A DNA stretch of 41,893 bases from an uncultured Oscillibacter sp. (GTDB taxonomy: Bacteria > Bacillota > Clostridia > Oscillospirales > Oscillospiraceae). Below the pieces are notes generated by a model, which was not told the DNA's origin, ran no database searches, and saw only the letters and a list, made by a program, of their open reading frames with translations. The DNA is taken from contig CAMXKT010000006.1 in NCBI GenBank assembly GCA_947244595.1, positions 1 through 41,893 on the forward strand. The letters run 5' to 3'. Positions 1 to 7,642 of the stretch are shown here, piece after piece. The first letter of the stretch is position 1. Each line of letters starts with the position of its first letter. Both the position numbers and the translations under genes were made by a program.

Positions 1-161
1 ACCGCGGCCCGGTGCATCCCCCGGCCCGTGGCCCCGCCGTGGGCGCAGAGCCAGGCCCGGACCAGCAGTTCGAACACCGCGTCCCCCATGTGGGCCAGGC
101 CGATGGAGCTGATCTCCAAAAGCCGTTCCCGGCCCAGCTGGGGCTGAAAGTAGTTTTCCAT
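1..161 (-). CDS. mrnC: Mini-ribonuclease III, N-terminal part (cut by window edge)
   Basis: Reading leftward from ATG at 161, the first 53 codons give a protein starting MENYFQPQLGRERLLEISSI and continuing with GLAHMGDAVFELLVRAWL. The 'GLAhmGDAvfEllVR' block is the hallmark of Mini-RNase III, a dimeric RNase III catalytic domain without a double-stranded RNA binding domain. It matures 23S rRNA ends in Gram-positive bacteria. The acidic D and E in GDAVFE match the metal-binding residues of the family. An AAGGAG ribosome site lies about 7 bases before the start. The gene follows rsmA by 10 bases and is probably co-transcribed with it, so this is an rRNA-processing pair. The C-terminal half lies outside the window. 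Confidence 0.88.
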   Translation of the reverse strand, partial: MENYFQPQLGRERLLEISSIGLAHMGDAVFELLVRAWLCAHGGATGRGMHRAA

Positions 162-171
162 CTCGTACTCC

Positions 172-1023
172 TTATTTGGCAAGCTCCGTTGACAAGCGGG
201 CGAAGTCCTCCAGCGTGAGTTTTTCTCCTCGAACGGAGGGCGAAAGGCCGCAATCCTCAATGGCCCCCTGGACCGCCTCCCGGCCTTTCTCCGGCAGCGC
301 GGCGGCCAGGCTGTTGGCCAGGGTCTTCCGCCGGAGCAGGAAGGCCCCCCGGACCACTCGGAAGAAAAAGGCCTCGTCCTCCACCTCCACGGCGGGCTTC
401 TCCCGCCGGACGCAGCGCAGGACGGCGGAATCCACCTTGGGGGCCGGGACAAACTTCTCCGCCGGGACGTCGAAGAGGACTTCCGTCTCGCAAAAATATT
501 GCAGCCACAGGGTAAAAGCCCCGCCGCCGCCGGACCCCTGGGGCGCGGCCAGCCTCTGCGCCACCTCTTTCTGGAGGAGGACGGTGATGCTCTCAAAGCA
601 GGCCGCCTCCACCAGCTTCGTCAGCACCGGGGTGGTGATGTTGTAGGGCAGGTTCGCGCAGACCAGGGGCCGGAGCCCAGCGAATTTCTCCGCCGCCAGG
701 GCGGCCAGGTCCAGCTTCAGCGCGTCCCCGGGGACGATTTCCACGTTTTCATAGGGGGCCATGGTCTCCGCCAGCACGGGGAGGAGTTTTTTGTCCAGCT
801 CAATAGACACGACTTTCCCCGCCCGCCCCGCCAGCTCCGCCGTCAGGCAGCCCACGCCGGGGCCGATCTCTAAAACGCCGCAGGCCCCGTCCGCCTGGGA
901 CGCGGCGGCAATGTCCGCCGGGACGGCGGGGTCGGTGAGGAAATTCTGTCCCATGGACTTGGAGAAATGGAAGCCGTGCCGGACCAACAGGGCCCGGAGG
1001 GTCTCCCGGTCGCAGAGGTTCAT
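172..1023 (-). CDS. rsmA: 16S rRNA (adenine1518/1519-N6)-dimethyltransferase RsmA/KsgA
   Basis: 283 residues, normal length for RsmA. It dimethylates two adjacent adenines in the 3'-terminal helix 45 of 16S rRNA late in 30S assembly, using S-adenosylmethionine. Visible motifs are SMGQNFL at residues 23-29 (the KsgA/Dim1 N-terminal signature), the SAM-binding loop LEIGPGVG at 51-58, an acidic SIELD strand end near 73-77, and the catalytic NLPY at 124-127. The small C-terminal helical domain is present. The start is ATG at 1023; loss of function in this family gives kasugamycin resistance. It sits between a lipoprotein gene (42 bases upstream) and mrnC (10 bases downstream), most likely one transcription unit. 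Confidence 0.96.
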   Translation of the reverse strand: MNLCDRETLRALLVRHGFHFSKSMGQNFLTDPAVPADIAAASQADGACGVLEIGPGVGCLTAELAGRAGKVVSIELDKKLLPVLAETMAPYENVEIVPGDALKLDLAALAAEKFAGLRPLVCANLPYNITTPVLTKLVEAACFESITVLLQKEVAQRLAAPQGSGGGGAFTLWLQYFCETEVLFDVPAEKFVPAPKVDSAVLRCVRREKPAVEVEDEAFFFRVVRGAFLLRRKTLANSLAAALPEKGREAVQGAIEDCGLSPSVRGEKLTLEDFARLSTELAK

Positions 1024-1065
1024 GGCTCGTCCGCCTTTCAGTTTGTTTTTCGCGGTGAATCCGGG

Positions 1066-1866
1066 TCAGCCGTTTTCGGTGGAAATGCGGATGAAGGACT
1101 GAATCAGCCAGCGGCCATCCTCCTCCCGGAGAGTCAGCTCGTTGATGACCTCGCCGCCGTCCCCCCAAACAGGCTCAGAGCGGAGGTGGACCGTATCGCC
1201 GTCCCGTGCGCCCTCCGCCGCTTGGAAGGAGCCGGGCCCGTAGTCGCTGGTGAAGTTGTAATACGAATCGTAATCAGATAGATAAAGAACACTTTCCGTA
1301 TTTTTCAAGTCGGCGGTGGTGATTCCGGCGTAGGTCTCCAGGGTCCTGTCCACCGCCGCTTTTGAGATACGGTGAACGGGCACCGGCAGGCCGCCGGGGC
1401 GATTCTCCCACGCCTCCAGCGATTCCTCCGAAAAGGGAAAGCCCGGCAGGGCCGCCAGGGCCTGGAATTCCTCCCCGTCGCCGTCCTCCAGATCGGTACT
1501 CTCCACAAAGTAATACCGGAGGAATTCCTCAAAGTCCAGCTCCGTCACGTCCTCGTAAAAGCTGGTGAAAAAGCAGCCCAGCTCCAGGGCCTTTTCGCTG
1601 CCCGAGGCGTAGCTGTTGAAGGCCTCGTTGGCCCGAGCCAGCTCCTTCGCCGTCAGGGGCGTTCCCTCCAGGGGCGGCAGTCCGGGGGCCGGGTCCTCCG
1701 GCGGGTCCTCCTCCGGCTGAGCGGGCGGGACGGTCTCCGCCGGGTCTTCCTCCGGCTGGACGGTCTCAGGGGGGTCCGTCTCCTCCGTGGGGGCCTGTTC
1801 CGCCCCGCAGGCCGCCAGGCCCAGGATGCAGGCCAGCAAAAGCAGTATCAGAAAACGGTTTTTCAT
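1066..1866 (-). CDS. Putative lipoprotein of unknown function
   Basis: 266 residues. The N-terminus has a lysine/arginine start, a leucine-rich hydrophobic stretch and a lipobox LAAC with the lipidated Cys at residue 20, so it should be a membrane-anchored lipoprotein on the outer face. Residues about 24-65 form a Pro/Glu/Thr linker with repeated PEEDP and ETV/PAQ units, followed by a folded domain with no motif I can name. The C-terminal part (an NELTLREEDGRWLI strand pattern) looks like an NTF2-like or DUF-type extracellular fold, but this is only an impression. AAGGAGG precedes the ATG. It lies upstream of rsmA, with its own promoter at 1909-1937. Confidence 0.85.
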   Translation of the reverse strand: MKNRFLILLLLACILGLAACGAEQAPTEETDPPETVQPEEDPAETVPPAQPEEDPPEDPAPGLPPLEGTPLTAKELARANEAFNSYASGSEKALELGCFFTSFYEDVTELDFEEFLRYYFVESTDLEDGDGEEFQALAALPGFPFSEESLEAWENRPGGLPVPVHRISKAAVDRTLETYAGITTADLKNTESVLYLSDYDSYYNFTSDYGPGSFQAAEGARDGDTVHLRSEPVWGDGGEVINELTLREEDGRWLIQSFIRISTENG

Positions 1867-1908
1867 AGGGTCCTCCTTGTCCGTTCCGGCGCCGCAATTT
1901 CAAAGGAG

Positions 1909-1937
1909 AGTATAACACAACGCCCCCGGCGATTCAA
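1909..1937 (-). promoter_or_regulatory. Sigma-A promoter of the lipoprotein-rsmA-mrnC unit
   Basis: On the minus strand, TTGAAT (1937-1932) and TATACT (1914-1909) are separated by exactly 17 bases. It lies 43 bases before the lipoprotein start codon. Confidence 0.7.
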
Positions 1938-1962
1938 TTCTTTTTCGGGAACAAAACCGGCC

Positions 1963-1990
1963 TTGCGTTTTCCGCCCCGTCTGCTATACT
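1963..1990 (+). promoter_or_regulatory. Sigma-A promoter of the CAT-like gene
   Basis: TTGCGT (1963-1968) and TATACT (1985-1990) with 16 bases between them, followed by GAAAGGAGG at about 2001 and the ATG at 2019. This promoter is divergent from the lipoprotein promoter; the two -35 elements are about 25 bases apart. Confidence 0.65.
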
Positions 1991-2018
1991 GTTCCTATCG
2001 GAAAGGAGGCATCCCCCC

Positions 2019-2639
2019 ATGACTCAGATCATCGACAAGGCCGCCTGGCCCCGGCGGGAGCTGTTTGACTTCTTCTCCCCCATGTCCCAGCCCTTTTTCT
2101 CCGTCACCTTCAAGCAGGACGTGACGGAGCTCTATCGGTTTGCCAAGAAGAACCGGCTCTCCTTTTACCACTCCCTGGTCTACCTCTGCACCCGGGCCGT
2201 CAACAGCGTGGAGGCCTTCCGCTATGCCCTCCATGGAGAGGACCTGGTGCTCTTCGACCGGCGGAATCCCAGCTTCACGGACTTAAAGCCCGGGGCGGAG
2301 GCCTTCCACATCGTCACCCTGCCCATGGAAGAAGACATTCGGTCCTTCTGCGCCGCCGCCAGGGCCAAAAGCGCCGCCCAGGCCACCTTCCTCAGCGGGC
2401 CGGACAGTCTGGATTTGATCTACTTCACCTGCCTGCCCTGGGTGGAACTGACGGCCCTGACCAACGAGCGGGACTTTGACCCCGACGACGCCGTGCCCCG
2501 GATCGCCTGGGGGAAGTATGCCCAGGAGGGAGACCGGAAGGTTCTCCACATCTCCCTGGATCTGAACCACCGCTTTGTGGACGGACTCCACGTGGGCCGG
2601 TTTCACCAGGCGCTGAGCGCCCTGTTGGAAGCGCTGTAA
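2019..2639 (+). CDS. Chloramphenicol acetyltransferase-fold (CatA-like) O-acetyltransferase
   Basis: 206 residues, slightly shorter than classical type A CAT (about 215). The family transfers acetyl from acetyl-CoA to a hydroxyl of the substrate through a trimer whose active sites lie between subunits. The C-terminal motif reads NHRFVDGLHVGRF, matching the CAT HHxxxDG signature: the catalytic His is residue 184 and the structural Asp is 188. The residue before the catalytic His and several N-terminal substrate-pocket residues differ from true chloramphenicol enzymes. The sequence therefore places it in the fold but does not establish drug resistance. Strong AAGGAGG site; monocistronic between its own promoter and a hairpin terminator. 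Confidence 0.85.
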   Translation: MTQIIDKAAWPRRELFDFFSPMSQPFFSVTFKQDVTELYRFAKKNRLSFYHSLVYLCTRAVNSVEAFRYALHGEDLVLFDRRNPSFTDLKPGAEAFHIVTLPMEEDIRSFCAAARAKSAAQATFLSGPDSLDLIYFTCLPWVELTALTNERDFDPDDAVPRIAWGKYAQEGDRKVLHISLDLNHRFVDGLHVGRFHQALSALLEAL

Positions 2640-2645
2640 TCATAG

Positions 2646-2678
2646 AGAGGACCGGGAGAAACTCCCGGTCCTCTTTTC
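2646..2678 (+). terminator. Rho-independent terminator after the CAT-like gene
   Basis: GAGGACCGGGAG (2647-2658), loop AAA, CTCCCGGTCCTC (2662-2673), then TTTT. It lies between two convergent genes and works best on the plus strand. Confidence 0.85.
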
Positions 2679-2680
2679 GC

Positions 2681-4534
2681 TTAGGGCTTCTCGCCCCAGT
2701 ACTGAACGTTCCACTGCCACACGTCGGACCAGAGGCTGAAAATCTTAAGCGCCCCATTCTCTCCCCGGTCGAACCACAGCGTCCCGCCCGCAGCGGAGGC
2801 CAGGTCCCCGCCGCCGTCCAAAACCGGCTCCGGGTCCGCCCGGAGGTCCGCCGCCAGGGTCCCCCGGCCGTTGCCTCCCACGGTCTCGTCATAATGCTCC
2901 AAAAACTCCTCCGGCGTGCCGGCGATCCACTCTCCGCCGGGGGCCGTCACCTTGGCCGGGTAGGCGAGGAGGTTCGCGATCTCCTCCCGTTCCCCGTTTT
3001 CAACAAGGTCCGCCAGGTTCAAAACAAAGGCCCGGCCCTCGTCTACAGAGAGGGACGTATACAGGTCCTCTTCTCCTCTGTCCTGGGTGATCTCCCCAGC
3101 CCCCAGGAAGCGGACGGCGGCCTGGTCCGTCTGGATGGTGAAGACCCGGAGACATCCGTCCTCCACCAGACCGAACCACACGGCCCCGTCGGCAACCGAC
3201 GCCAGGCCGCTGCCGTCGCTGAAGATATCGAATTCCACCGGTTCGGGCTCCCAGGTCATGGCAGTGGAGAGGCTCAGGCGGTTTTGGCCGATGACCTCGT
3301 CGTAGTAGGGCAGGAACTCCTCCGCCGAGTTTACCTGGAAGGTTCCGGCCGCTACCTCTACCTGGGCGGGGTAGACCAAGAGGTCCGCCACCTCCTCCTT
3401 TCGCCCGTCCTCGATGCGCTCCGCCAGCAAGAGGACAAAGTCCCGGGCCACGTCGGACTGGATGCCCGTGCGGACGTACAGCGGGTCCTCGGACTCCGAG
3501 GGCAGGGTCTCCGGGGGCTGGTTTTGGAGCTCTTCCATGTAACGGTCGTTGGCCGTCAGGATGGCCGCCTGGTCCGGCTCCCGCGCCGGGGTCAGGGCGG
3601 AGTAGCGGAAGCTGTCCGCCAGCTCCTCCAGCTCCTCCCGGCCGATGGCTCCGCTGGAGAAGGTGTCGTCCCCCTGCCGCCCCGTCAGCACGTTCACCAG
3701 GATGAAGCTGTCTCCCAGATCCGCCAGGATCAGGGACCGGTTCCGGGCCCCCAGGCCCAGGGTGACGGGGGTGCCGTCGGCGGTCTGATAGCCCCACTCC
3801 TCAAAGTCGCTCAGGTCCCCGATGTTCAGCGCCACGTCGTCAAAGGTCCCCTTGACGGAGCGGCTGAACTGGTACTCGATGGGGCCGTAGCCTTTCAGCT
3901 CCCCGGCTCCCAGCTCCGCGTCGCCGTCAAAGCGGAAGGTCCCGTTTTCGTAAATGTAGCCGGAGTAAGGGGTGACGTTCTCCCCGCAGAAGTCCCCCGC
4001 CGCGATGGTCCAGGTCTCCGGCAGGACCACTTCCATCCACTGGTGGAGCTTGAGGTCATACTTGGCGATGATCTCCTCCAGCTTGTCGGCCATCTCCTGG
4101 GTGTAGACCAGGTAGAAGCCGTAGCGGTCCTCGAAACCCGTGGGCTCGTTGCCAATGGCGGAGATGATGGACCCGTCCGGGTCGTAGGACTCCTGAAAGG
4201 CCTCCCATTCCGCCAGAGCCTTGCTCTCCGGGGTGTCCCCCCAGCCGGAAAGGCTGACGAAGTCCTTGAACTCCTTCTCTCCGGGGATCACGACCCCCTT
4301 TTCGTCCGTCACGTACACGCCGCCCTTCTCCGGCAGCAGCACGTCCCGCAGGCCGAAGAAGTTGGCCGCCACCGCCAGGGCGGACAGGGCCGCCAGCAGT
4401 CCCACCGCCGCCGCCAGGGTAATGAACCATTTCAGGCTCTTTCCATGTCTCGTCATCTCGTAATCCTCCCATCGGATTTCTCCGCTTCCCCGGACCTGGG
4501 AGAAGGTCTCCTGGTAAAATTCCCGGTTACTCAT
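2681..4534 (-). CDS. Membrane-anchored protein with tandem C-terminal repeats, encoded with an ECF sigma factor
   Basis: 617 residues. A short cytoplasmic N-terminus (1-34) with a charged WEDYEMTRHGK stretch precedes one transmembrane segment at about 35-58; the rest should be extracellular. Residues about 351-470 and 491-604 are a clear tandem duplication: each has an (A/R)FVL..L.E.GR.EE(V/I)A.LL.YPA start and an EFL..YDE centre, ending in a W-F...L.(V/I)F strand pair, probably NTF2-like modules. The gene overlaps the sigma factor gene by 8 bases, implying translational coupling. By position and topology it is the likely anti-sigma or sensor partner, although no named anti-sigma domain (ZAS, RsgI) is visible. 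That role is inference. Confidence 0.85.
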   Translation of the reverse strand: MSNREFYQETFSQVRGSGEIRWEDYEMTRHGKSLKWFITLAAAVGLLAALSALAVAANFFGLRDVLLPEKGGVYVTDEKGVVIPGEKEFKDFVSLSGWGDTPESKALAEWEAFQESYDPDGSIISAIGNEPTGFEDRYGFYLVYTQEMADKLEEIIAKYDLKLHQWMEVVLPETWTIAAGDFCGENVTPYSGYIYENGTFRFDGDAELGAGELKGYGPIEYQFSRSVKGTFDDVALNIGDLSDFEEWGYQTADGTPVTLGLGARNRSLILADLGDSFILVNVLTGRQGDDTFSSGAIGREELEELADSFRYSALTPAREPDQAAILTANDRYMEELQNQPPETLPSESEDPLYVRTGIQSDVARDFVLLLAERIEDGRKEEVADLLVYPAQVEVAAGTFQVNSAEEFLPYYDEVIGQNRLSLSTAMTWEPEPVEFDIFSDGSGLASVADGAVWFGLVEDGCLRVFTIQTDQAAVRFLGAGEITQDRGEEDLYTSLSVDEGRAFVLNLADLVENGEREEIANLLAYPAKVTAPGGEWIAGTPEEFLEHYDETVGGNGRGTLAADLRADPEPVLDGGGDLASAAGGTLWFDRGENGALKIFSLWSDVWQWNVQYWGEKP

Positions 4535-5009
4535 CCTGCCAGTCCTCCCCCAATCGTTCTTTCAGCCGCTTCCGCGCCCGGGCCAGCCGGGTGGTCACCG
4601 TGGAGGGCTCCACCTCCAGCAGCTCCCCGATCTCCCGGACGGTCAGCTCCTCGTAGTAGAAGAGGTACAGCACCGTCCGGTACTTCTCCGGCAGGGCCAT
4701 GACCTCCCGGTACAGCGCCTCCTGGGCGGGCCGGTCGAAAACCGGGGTCTCCGGGACCTCCTCCCAGGAAACCCGGCGTTTCCTCCAGGGGCTTTTCAGC
4801 AGGTCCCGGCCATAGTTCACCGTCACCCGCAGCAGCCAGCGCCGCAGGTGCTCCTCGCTCTCGAAGGTCCCTCTGTACCTGAACAGGCGCAGGAAGACCT
4901 CCTGGACCGCGTCCTCCGCGTCCTGGGGGCTCCCCAGGGCGTGGAGGGCGGTCCGGTAGACCATATTCTGATAGCGCCGGGCGGCGTCGTTGAAGCGGGC
5001 CTTGTCCAT
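4527..5009 (-). CDS. ECF-subfamily RNA polymerase sigma factor
   Basis: 160 residues with the two domains of ECF (group 4) sigma factors. Region 2 occupies about residues 8-80, with DAEDAVQEVFLRLFR for core binding and the -10 contact helices. Region 4 is at about 100-155, where LTVREIGELLEVEPSTVTTR is the -35 helix-turn-helix. There is no region 3 and no long C-terminal extension. The start ATG at 5009 follows GAGG. The downstream gene overlaps it and encodes a single-pass membrane protein, the usual arrangement for an ECF sigma with its membrane regulator. The promoter-like sequence upstream (5051-5110) resembles one at 13.3 kb, suggesting autoregulation plus at least one more target. Confidence 0.93.
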   Translation of the reverse strand: MDKARFNDAARRYQNMVYRTALHALGSPQDAEDAVQEVFLRLFRYRGTFESEEHLRRWLLRVTVNYGRDLLKSPWRKRRVSWEEVPETPVFDRPAQEALYREVMALPEKYRTVLYLFYYEELTVREIGELLEVEPSTVTTRLARARKRLKERLGEDWQDE

Positions 5010-5050
5010 ATGTCGTCCTCAATCTGTCAGTTAGGTTGGGAGTACTCTCA

Positions 5051-5110
5051 CTTATGATACGACGGGAGAGGGGGCTTTGTCTCAGGTTTTTGAAAATTTT
5101 GAAAAAATTC
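5051..5110 (-). promoter_or_regulatory. Candidate ECF-type promoter of the sigma factor operon
   Basis: Minus strand, in order: an A/T tract (AATTTTTTCAAAATTTTCAA), TGAGACAAAG, CCCCCTCTC, then CGTCGTATC. The same blocks in the same order occur at 13316-13375. CGTC is a typical ECF -10 core. The GAGAC-to-CGTC distance is 14 bases, shorter than the usual 16-17, so the exact -35 assignment is uncertain. Confidence 0.5.
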
Positions 5111-5134
5111 ACCACGCCCTCCAAAGGGCGTGGT
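5111..5134. other. Perfect 10-bp inverted repeat between divergent genes
   Basis: ACCACGCCCT, loop CCAA, AGGGCGTGGT. It stands about 40 bases before the nitroreductase start and upstream of the sigma operon promoter. There is no T tract on either strand, so it is not an evident terminator. It could be a leader hairpin or an operator. Confidence 0.5.
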
Positions 5135-5175
5135 AACATAAGGCATCTCAAAACACCTGAAACGGAGGCGTTTTC

Positions 5176-5841
5176 ATGACCCTGGAAGAGGCTATGCGGA
5201 CCCGCCACACGGTCCGTCGGTACACGGACCGGAGGATCCCCGAAGGCGTTCTGGCGGAGCTCCGGGAATGTATCCGGAGAAACAACGAAAAACACAATCT
5301 GGCCATGAGCCTGGTGACGGAGGACACGGAGGCCTTCGGCCCGGCTCTCAGGCTGTTCCTGGCCAAGGGGGTCCGGAATTACGTCGTCCTGGCGGGGAAG
5401 GACCGGCCCGGCCTGGGGGAGGCGGTCGGCTACTGCGGAACGGACGTGATGCTCCTGGCCCAGACCCTGGGCCTCAACTCCTGGTGGGTGGGGGGAACCT
5501 ACAGCCGAAAGGGCGTAGGCCGGAACGCAGCGCCGGAGGCGGGCAAGCTCCTGGGCCTCATCGCTCTGGGCTACGGCGCCACTCAGGGCGTCCCCCACAA
5601 GTCCAAGAGGGCGGAGGAGATCGCCTCCTACGCGGGCCCGGCCCCGGATTGGTTCGCCAGAGGCGTGGAAGCCCTGCTTCTGGCCCCCACGGCGCTGAAC
5701 AAGCAGGCGTTTGCCGTCCGGGGAGAGGGGCGCAGGGTTTTTCTCACTTGTAACAACGGCGCGTTCTCCGGCGTGGATTTGGGCATCGGGAAGTACCACT
5801 TCGAGCTGGGGGCAGGCAGGGAGAATTTCGATTGGGCATAA
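5176..5841 (+). CDS. Nitroreductase-family flavoprotein
   Basis: 221 residues. The N-terminus, with a RHTVRRYTDRRIPE stretch near residues 10-23, is the FMN-phosphate-binding signature of the nitroreductase family (dimeric, FMN-dependent, NAD(P)H-oxidising). The central LLAQTLGLNSWWVGG segment (about 95-110) and LIALGYGATQGVPHKSKR are also typical. The C-terminus (NGAFSGVDLGIGKYHFELGAG) matches the 'putative TM nitroreductase' subgroup of anaerobes, in which the substrate is unknown. ATG at 5176 follows GGAGG. It is single, with its own terminator. Confidence 0.88.
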   Translation: MTLEEAMRTRHTVRRYTDRRIPEGVLAELRECIRRNNEKHNLAMSLVTEDTEAFGPALRLFLAKGVRNYVVLAGKDRPGLGEAVGYCGTDVMLLAQTLGLNSWWVGGTYSRKGVGRNAAPEAGKLLGLIALGYGATQGVPHKSKRAEEIASYAGPAPDWFARGVEALLLAPTALNKQAFAVRGEGRRVFLTCNNGAFSGVDLGIGKYHFELGAGRENFDWA

Positions 5842-5846
5842 ACGAA

Positions 5847-5871
5847 GGGACCGCTTTCGCGGTCCCTTTTT
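5847..5871 (+). terminator. Terminator after the nitroreductase gene
   Basis: GGGACCGC, loop TTTC, GCGGTCCC, then TTTTT. It lies between convergent genes. Confidence 0.9.
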
Positions 5872-5880
5872 GTTCTCGTC

Positions 5881-6387
5881 TCAACGGGCCTCCAAGGTGC
5901 CCTGGGCCGTCAGGGTCTTCCCCAGCAGTTTTGCCAGGGGCACGCCCAGGAGACAGCACGCCGCCAGCTCTCCCAGGCCCACGGTCAGGGCGTTCAGGGC
6001 ATAGGCGGGCCAGAAGGCCTCGCCGTCCTGGACCATGAGCCAGGCGATCTCCGCTCCCACAATCACCGCGTTGCACACCACCGGCGGCAGGGCCGCCAGA
6101 TAGACGTTGGGCATCCTCCGGCTCCACAGGGCCGCCAGCAGGGTGGCCAGGGTGCCGAACATCCAGTCCAGCATGATGGGGGACGCCAGATTCGCCAGGA
6201 AGCAGCCCACCGCCAGGCCGGGAATGGCCTCCGGGAACAGGAAGGGCAGCACCGTCAGGGCCTCCGCCGGGCGGAACTGGACGCCCATGTACTGAGGGAT
6301 GGGCAGGATCAGGGTGGCCGCCGCGTAAATGGCGGCGATGAGACCGGCCAGGGCCAGCCTCCGGGTGCTGTAACGGGTTTTGGACAT
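5881..6387 (-). CDS. queT: QueT-family queuosine-precursor transporter (ECF S-component)
   Basis: 168 residues from ATG at 6387, chosen because TGGAGG lies 8 bases upstream and the 27 codons before it overlap the leader and promoter. Several hydrophobic helices are visible. The family pattern starts RRLALAGLIAAIYAAATLIL, followed by VQFRPAEALTVLPFLFPEAIPGL and ANLASP..LDWMFGTLATLLAA, which is typical of QueT (COG4708/DUF988). QueT is the substrate-specific membrane subunit of an energy-coupling factor transporter and imports preQ1-type precursors of tRNA queuosine. The shared EcfA/EcfT energising module is not in this window. Family members are often preceded by preQ1-sensing RNAs, and this gene has a structured leader. 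Confidence 0.9.
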   Translation of the reverse strand: MSKTRYSTRRLALAGLIAAIYAAATLILPIPQYMGVQFRPAEALTVLPFLFPEAIPGLAVGCFLANLASPIMLDWMFGTLATLLAALWSRRMPNVYLAALPPVVCNAVIVGAEIAWLMVQDGEAFWPAYALNALTVGLGELAACCLLGVPLAKLLGKTLTAQGTLEAR

Positions 6388-6487
6388 GATGAAATTCCTC
6401 CATTTTTTTAGTCTGCCCCCAGCCGGGGTGGGCAGGGTGATGGCACCTGCCGCGGGAGAGTATAGCACAGTGAGGGGAGAAAGGCAA
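6388..6487 (-). promoter_or_regulatory. queT promoter and structured 5' leader (possible preQ1-type riboswitch)
   Basis: Minus strand: TTGCCT (6487-6482), 17 bases, TATACT (6464-6459). Almost immediately after the expected start come a hairpin (6451-6431, GGCAGGTG / CACC-C-TGCC) and a small hairpin CCCC-GGCT-GGGG (6428-6417). GGCAGACTAAAAAAATGGAGG then leads into the ribosome site. The loop TGCC can pair with the downstream GGCA, a possible pseudoknot. Leader position and the A-rich tail resemble preQ1 aptamers, but the conserved nucleotides do not match convincingly. Confidence 0.45.
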
Positions 6488-6530
6488 GGAAAACATGGAA
6501 AAATATTCTGTCAAAAAAAGTCAAAAACGC

Positions 6531-6577
6531 TTGACGGAAATCAAAACCTGTCTTATACTACAAGGTAACCGCTTACG
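6531..6577 (+). promoter_or_regulatory. lacI-family gene promoter with LacI-type operator
   Basis: TTGACG (6531-6536), 17 bases, TATACT (6554-6559). The half-symmetric operator GGTAACCGCTTACG (6564-6577) covers the expected transcription start. It fits GGTAANCGNTTACS, the same site found in the promoter at 9521-9549, so the regulator probably represses itself. Confidence 0.78.
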
Positions 6578-6614
6578 CAAGAAGCGATTTTTTGTTACGT
6601 AAAGGAACCGATCC

Positions 6615-7613
6615 ATGAAAGTCACCATCAGCGACGTGGCCCGGCTGGCGGGGGTCTCCACCGCCACCGTCTCCCACACCATCAATTCAACCCGATACGT
6701 CTCCGAGGACACCAAGGAAAAGGTCTATCAGGCCATCCGGCAGCTGGGCTACACCCCCGACGCCTCCGCCCGGAGCTTCCGCACGGGAAAGAAGAAGACC
6801 ATCGGCTTTATCGTTCCCGATATTTCCAACAAGTTCTTCGGCACCATCATTGAGTCGGCGGAAAACACCCTCTCCGCCGAAGGGTATCACCTCATCATCG
6901 CCAACACCAAGGAGAACATGGACCGGGAGGAGACGAACCTCCGCCTCCTCACCGCCGGTCTGGTGGACGGGCTGCTGATCGCCAGCACCATGGACGACTT
7001 CGGCCGCCTGGACAGCCTGATCCCCGCCGGATTCCCGGTGGTGCTGGTGGACCGGACCTTCGGCAGCCAGAAGTACGCCTCCGTCTCCGTGTCCAACTTC
7101 CAGTCCATCTACCGCAGCGTCTGCCGCCTGGCGGGACAGGGAAAGCGCCGCGTCGGCGTCATCGGCGGCCTGCCCCGGCTCTCCACCACCCTGGAGCGGA
7201 TCGCCGCCTACCGGGCCGCCGTGGCGGACTGCGGCCTCCCCCAGGACGAGGACCTCATCGTCTACGGCGACTCCATGGAGGACAGCGCCCCGCCCTGCCT
7301 GGACCGGCTGCTGGACCGGGGCTGCGACGCCATTCTGGTCTGCCAGGGCCTCATGGCCTCCGTCACCATCGCCTACCTCCGGGGGAAGGGCATCCAGCCC
7401 CGGCAGGACCTGGAGCTGGTCAGCTTCGTGGACTACGATACCCGGGCCTATGAGTTTTATTACAACCAGGTGGACCGCATCGTCCAGCCTGTGGAGGAGC
7501 TGGGAAACATCGCCGGGGAACAGATCCTCCTCCGGGTGGAACAGCCCGACGCCCCGGTGGTGGACCGGGTGCTGACCTCCGTCTACTATCCCTGCGGAAA
7601 GGGCGGCGCCTGA
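6615..7613 (+). CDS. LacI-family transcriptional regulator
   Basis: 332 residues, full length for the family. The N-terminal helix-turn-helix and hinge are clear: TISDVARLAGVSTATVSHTI (residues 4-23), then RYVSEDTKEKVYQAIRQLGYTPD, then the linker SFRTGKKKTIGFIVPDISNKFF. The periplasmic-binding-protein-like effector domain spans about 60-330. The ligand cannot be deduced. It is transcribed toward the GGGtGRT/NifU-like operon and converges with it on a shared terminator. Matching operators at 6564-6577 and in the operon promoter at 9529-9542 identify that operon as its probable target. Confidence 0.95.
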   Translation: MKVTISDVARLAGVSTATVSHTINSTRYVSEDTKEKVYQAIRQLGYTPDASARSFRTGKKKTIGFIVPDISNKFFGTIIESAENTLSAEGYHLIIANTKENMDREETNLRLLTAGLVDGLLIASTMDDFGRLDSLIPAGFPVVLVDRTFGSQKYASVSVSNFQSIYRSVCRLAGQGKRRVGVIGGLPRLSTTLERIAAYRAAVADCGLPQDEDLIVYGDSMEDSAPPCLDRLLDRGCDAILVCQGLMASVTIAYLRGKGIQPRQDLELVSFVDYDTRAYEFYYNQVDRIVQPVEELGNIAGEQILLRVEQPDAPVVDRVLTSVYYPCGKGGA

Positions 7614-7642
7614 CGGAAGGAGCCGGACGCTTCCCGAAACAA

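Noticed and set aside
2894-4702. Long plus-strand open frame (602 codons) opposite the sigma partner gene
   Set aside because: It is the antisense shadow of a high-GC gene: no ribosome site, no recognisable domain, low-complexity Gly/Arg/Val content. The minus-strand frame has a signal anchor and duplicated domains.
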